From NCBI GenBank assembly GCA_019914945.1, contig CM034113.1, positions 2,542,001 to 2,606,000 on the forward strand: DNA of 64,000 nt. Direction: 5' to 3'. The notes under the pieces were generated by a model, which saw only the letters and a list, made by a program, of their open reading frames with translations, made no database searches and had not been told where the DNA came from. Of the stretch, positions 60,495-64,000 are shown in pieces; position 1 is the stretch's first letter, and each line of letters begins with the position of its first letter. The position numbers were made by a program, and so were the translations under genes. This DNA is from Typha latifolia. Lineage: Eukaryota; Streptophyta; Magnoliopsida; Poales; Typhaceae.

Positions 60495-60870
60495 GTATTC
60501 ATTACTGTTATTTGTCAGTCCTATTTCTTAAAAGGGAACTTTTGATCAGTTGCTCAAGAAATAATAGAAATTGATTGGACTTTGTCTTATTATTTTTAGC
60601 GTTGTGCCTGTCTTTGGACTTGGAGTATATATGGTTCAACATCATGGTATCAGTTAAGCATGGGCTCTGCGAGCCAATATAGTTGAATGCCATCATGCCA
60701 AATGATTTCTTCAGTCCACTTGCTGAAGTGTGAACTCTAAAGGACATGGGATTTGTTTAGTTGAAAGGTTTTGGGAACCATTTTGTAGATTTATATTTGA
60801 ACCATCACTTACCAATTGCAGTGCCAAGAACCCTCTGCTGCTGATACAACTCTTATATTGGATATGGATA

Positions 60871-62177
60871 ATTTCTTTTTCACCCCTTGAACTATCACTA
60901 TTATCCATAATAATTTTCTGAACCTGTTTTTTGGTACACACTGACCCTCTGAACGATTAGAAATATCTCATTTGACGCCTTCTGTTAGAGTTCCATGACT
61001 TATTTTCGTCCATAAATTGTCAATAAGTTATCATGTGATAATCACGTAACAACAATATAACGAGAATACCCTTATGTTATACACGTGATAACTTAAAATA
61101 AACTTTTATGATGACCAAAATACTCTTAGATAGTCAATTAAAACTCCCCCCTTCTCCAATCCTAGTTGACCCTGATTTGCATCCCACCCCCTTCTCTACC
61201 TTTCCAACCTCTCACCTCCATTAAAAAGTTTTTTTTTTCCATTCTTCAAGCTCCATCACCATCAAGGTCAATCATTCCCCTCCTCCATTACCGTGGTCCA
61301 AGCTCGGGATCCACGACGGCTCCTCCATCTAGGCCATCTTCACAAGCTCCTCCATCGCCGCCAAGGTGAGCTCAAGCAGCATCATCCGCTCAAGCGGGTC
61401 GTCTTGCTCCTTACCGGTGGCATTCACATTCATGAAGTCGGGGATGGACGAGAAGGAGTTGGGCGCGAGCCGAAGTCATTGGTCCCGACGACGAGCTCCA
61501 ATGAGGCGCTCGGCATGAATGAGATCAAGGAGGCTAGGGAGGAGATCGAACCGGGGAACTTCCTAATAAGGGTGCAGACGCAGTCGAGCTCGTCCTTAAA
61601 GTGTGCGTTCTTGATTTGGGGCTTCAAGTTCTTGGATTTGTTTAGGTGTGCTGCTGGTATCTCTTCTTCTTCCAAGGGTTCTCCTGCTCCAAATCGTCCT
61701 CAGAGATGCTGTCGAGGTTGTCGCTCCCCGATCGACTCCTGTTCTCGTCCTCCTTGTTCCGGCCCATCGATCCACTGTCGTTGCTTCCCGCTCCTCCTCT
61801 GAGAATTCCCATCCGGCTGATGTCTCCCTAGGTTGCTGAGCAAGAAATTCATGACCCATTTCCTAAATAAGTAGAAGAGATGAGAATCTAAATGGAAAGG
61901 AACCAAGGTCAAGGTGAGAGAGAGGAATAAAATAATTTTGGGAGAAAGGGGTTAGGGCCGAGGGCAACAAAGAATTTCAATTTTTTTTTAATATTAACTA
62001 AGCTACTTGATTATTCTACAATTATAAGTGAAGGGACAATTTGGTTAATTCATCAATTTCATCAACAACGTAAGGAGGTGAGCTAAATTTGATAGTTCGG
62101 AGAATCAATGTATACTAAAAAAAAATTCAGAGGGTCATTGTGGAAAACGATGATAATTCATGGAGTGAAAAAGAAAT
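60871..62177. mobile_element. Mutator-like element with long terminal inverted repeats (Pack-MULE)
   Basis: The left end (60871-60965) reads ATTTCTTTTTCACCCCTTGA, TATCACTATTATCC, CTGACCCTCTGAACGATTAG. The reverse complement of 62080-62177 reads ATTTCTTTTTCACTCCATGA, TATCATCGTTTTCC, then ATGACCCTCTGAA and TCTCCGAACTATC. Alignable inverted repeats of about 90-95 bp fit MULEs rather than hAT. No 9-bp target duplication could be found, so the insertion is old or the ends are a few bases off. The interior carries GC-rich captured gene sequence and no transposase. Confidence 0.72.
61285..61790 (-). pseudogene. Captured HD-ZIP IV homeobox gene fragment (ANL2/ROC-like)
   Basis: Minus-strand reading in three frames gives pieces of one protein in the right order: GSMGRNKEDENRSRSGSDNL then KKKRYQQHT (the charged segment and start of the homeodomain); KQIQELEA after a 2-nt shift; IKNAHFKDELDCVCTLIRKF and ISSLASLISFMPSASLEL, VGTNDFGS (zipper-loop tail and linker); then ERMMLLELTLAAMEELVKMA, stop, MEEPSWIPSLDHGNG (START domain beginning). 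HD-ZIP IV proteins are plant epidermal transcription factors. Most of the homeodomain and zipper is deleted between LEA and IKNAH. Several stops and shifts show decay after capture. Confidence 0.85.
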
Positions 62178-62815
62178 TTTCGTTGTTTGATATTTCTTTG
62201 ATCTTTTAAAGCCATACTGCATATGGAATGTCGTGTTTTTCTAATCTATGGCATATATAAGAATATCTACACAGAAAACAAATTAAGAACTTATGTGGAA
62301 GGAAAAAAAAGTCTATTATGTTCTTATTCACTATATATTTTGTAACTAAACTATGCGGATGTACAGAAATACATTTAGAAAAGAATTCTTCAAGCGAATC
62401 AAACCATGCTTATATGATGATAAGGTTGTTTAGATACAGATATTGATATGAATTTAAGACGAATAGAGAAATCTAAGTCCATGTTGATATTAGGCAAAAG
62501 TCAAAAGTATGATAGGTGGTATGTTATGAACAGAACGTCCTCTTTAAGATATGGATCGGTTGCAGGAAAACAGCCTGTGCAACCGAGAAAAAATATTCAC
62601 CAGATATTCTACCGTAGTCAAAATTACGAAACAAGGGTGGTCGATCCGTAACTTTCTGATCTATGCTTTGGTATTTACGCCTTTCGCAGATTCGGACTGC
62701 AACTGAGACGAAAATACGCAAGAGTGGGGGTGATAGTGATGGTAAGGTTAGGGATGATAATGGAGATGAGGATTGTTAGTTTGTGGAGTTTAAGGGATAA
62801 GGACGAAGGGGGAGA

Positions 62816-64000
62816 TGTCACGACCCAAAATAGGAATCATGATCGGCTATGCATCTCAATATGCTTGAGATGCACGAAGCCTTATTAATACTCTCTACGT
62901 GTACGATGGCAAAATAAATAAATAAATAAAAAAAAAAAATTTAGGGGTTGAGAGGAGGGTGCACGTGCTCTGCACGTGCAGCCCCTCCCCTCTCCCTCTC
63001 CAGCACGCAACGAGGTGCAGAGAGAGAAATCACGCCTAATCCGGATCGGATTAGGTCTAGATTTCTCTTCTAATCTATAAATTAAAATCCTAATCTCTGT
63101 TTAACCATCGGAGCTCTCTTCGCTCTCTTCGCTCTCTTCTTCCTCCCCTCTTTCGCTTTCTTCTTCCTCACCGTCGGAGTCGTCGCCGTTGGATCGGCCC
63201 GTCGGAGCGCCGCCGGAGCCATCGGAGACCACCACGCGACTCGTTGGTAAGCGCTCTCCCACCTATAAATTTTAATTAAAGTTTAATAGGGTTTAGTGAA
63301 AATACCTAAATATTGGGGGTTTTTCGGCTTCATTAGCAAATCTGGCAGGACGGCGGCTTCGAGTCGCAGCCGCTACCTCTGGAAGCACCTTGCCGTTGGC
63401 CTCGTGCCGTGGGCAGTCACCGTTGGAGCCCTCGTGGCTCCGGTCGCCGTCGGTCAAGGGATCGACCGCCGTTTGCGGGTTTTCCCCCACCTCGCGACAA
63501 TGGCGGCACCGTATGGGGGAGGCGGGAGAGCAAGAGTTGGCTAGCGACCGCCGACGGCGGCGGTCGCCGATGGACTCTCTTTTTCTCTCTCTCTCTCTCT
63601 TTCTTCGGCTTGGGGGTCTGATCTTCTCCCTTTTAGTATTTGGATTCGGGTCAGGTTGGATCCGAATCCAAGGAACCCGATCCGATTCCATTAGCTAATT
63701 GGATTGGGCCTTGGCCCAATCCATTTAAGTAATAGTTGGGTAGGCTGCGGGCCAACTGCAGCCCAGCCTAACTGATTTGGGTTTATTTTTAGCCCAAATT
63801 AATTATTCTTGGGTTAAATTGTAGAAAGATTTTTAATAATTGTTTTAATTAAAAATGTTATTGTTATTTATTATTTAAGGTGGTGATTTTTAGTACGTGA
63901 GCTAGAGATTTGAGATTTCGGTTGTCTTGCCTAGACTCAGGTGAGTGGGTTCACTCACATGTTTATTTTATTGTATTTCGTATTTTTGTCAGACTATGTA
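62816..64000 (+). mobile_element. LTR retrotransposon 5' end (continues past the window)
   Basis: TGTCACGACCCAAAATAGG is a common start of plant Ty3/gypsy-type LTRs. Within it lie TCTATAAATTAAAA near 63073 (possible TATA box), a GC-rich transcribed-looking segment 63100-63560 and GGATCCGAATCCAAGG-type words. No LTR end, primer-binding site or protein is visible before the edge, so the class and completeness are unknown. Confidence 0.5.

Larger units (their letters stand above)
60495..64000 (+). other. SKS intron 7 or 3' flank with insertions
   Basis: The donor GTATTC follows exon 7. 60495-60870 has no recognisable exon; then come the Pack-MULE (60871-62177), an unremarkable AT-rich stretch 62178-62815 and an LTR from 62816. 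If the last exon lies beyond the window, the intron is more than 3.5 kb. Confidence 0.6.

Noticed and set aside
61166..61839. Plus-strand frames of 60-169 residues over the GC-rich Pack-MULE interior
   Set aside because: The meaningful reading is on the minus strand (HD-ZIP IV pieces); the plus frames are shadows.
62448..62721. Short frames on both strands between the Pack-MULE and the LTR
   Set aside because: Checked as possible last SKS exon; no PGAW, LDN, NLR or GQE-like cupredoxin motif is present.

Overview
The window is nuclear DNA of a flowering plant. The genes have many GT-AG introns, some of them several kilobases long. The flanks and introns are AT-rich and full of DNA transposons, and every recognisable protein has a close plant family. 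The COQ5 and importin reading frames look monocot-like (probably not a grass), but that is an inference. Splice models were built by hand. For the two complete genes the exon lengths sum to whole codon numbers: 290 codons for COQ5 and 1,031 for the importin.

Layout. 1-769 (minus): the 5' part of an oil-body-associated protein gene (OBAP1-like), running off the left edge. 2408-14027 (minus): COQ5, the mitochondrial ubiquinone C-methyltransferase, 8 exons, with a 9-kb first intron that holds three hAT transposons nested inside each other. 14.0-17.5 kb: COQ5 upstream region and repeats. 17546-38187 (minus): a complete 22-exon importin-7/8-type nuclear transport receptor (SAD2-like), whose introns carry several mobile elements, a tandem duplication and one probable GC-AG intron. 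38.4-55.5 kb: a 17-kb gene-free island of hAT elements, LTR copies including a clean 1,000-bp solo LTR, a purine-rich GAA block, minisatellites and a DUF4283 retroelement relic. 55598-60494 (plus): seven exons of an SKU5-similar (SKS) multicopper-oxidase-like gene whose last exon is not in the window. 60871-62177: a Mutator-like element with long terminal inverted repeats carrying a decayed fragment of an HD-ZIP IV homeobox gene (a Pack-MULE), inside the SKS 3' intron or flank. 62816-64000: the start of an LTR retrotransposon.

The host genes are unrelated housekeeping or developmental genes (lipid droplets, ubiquinone synthesis, nuclear import, cell wall and growth) and do not form a pathway or cluster. 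The transposons give the window its character. hAT-type copies with 8-bp target duplications dominate, and several junctions can be dated relative to one another by nesting. The best candidates for something new are the Pack-MULE with its HD-ZIP IV capture, the three-level hAT nest, the CAAGGTT/GATCGG hAT family (one copy with a GC-rich internal insert), and the LTR family loaded with GTTCGAACGC motifs.
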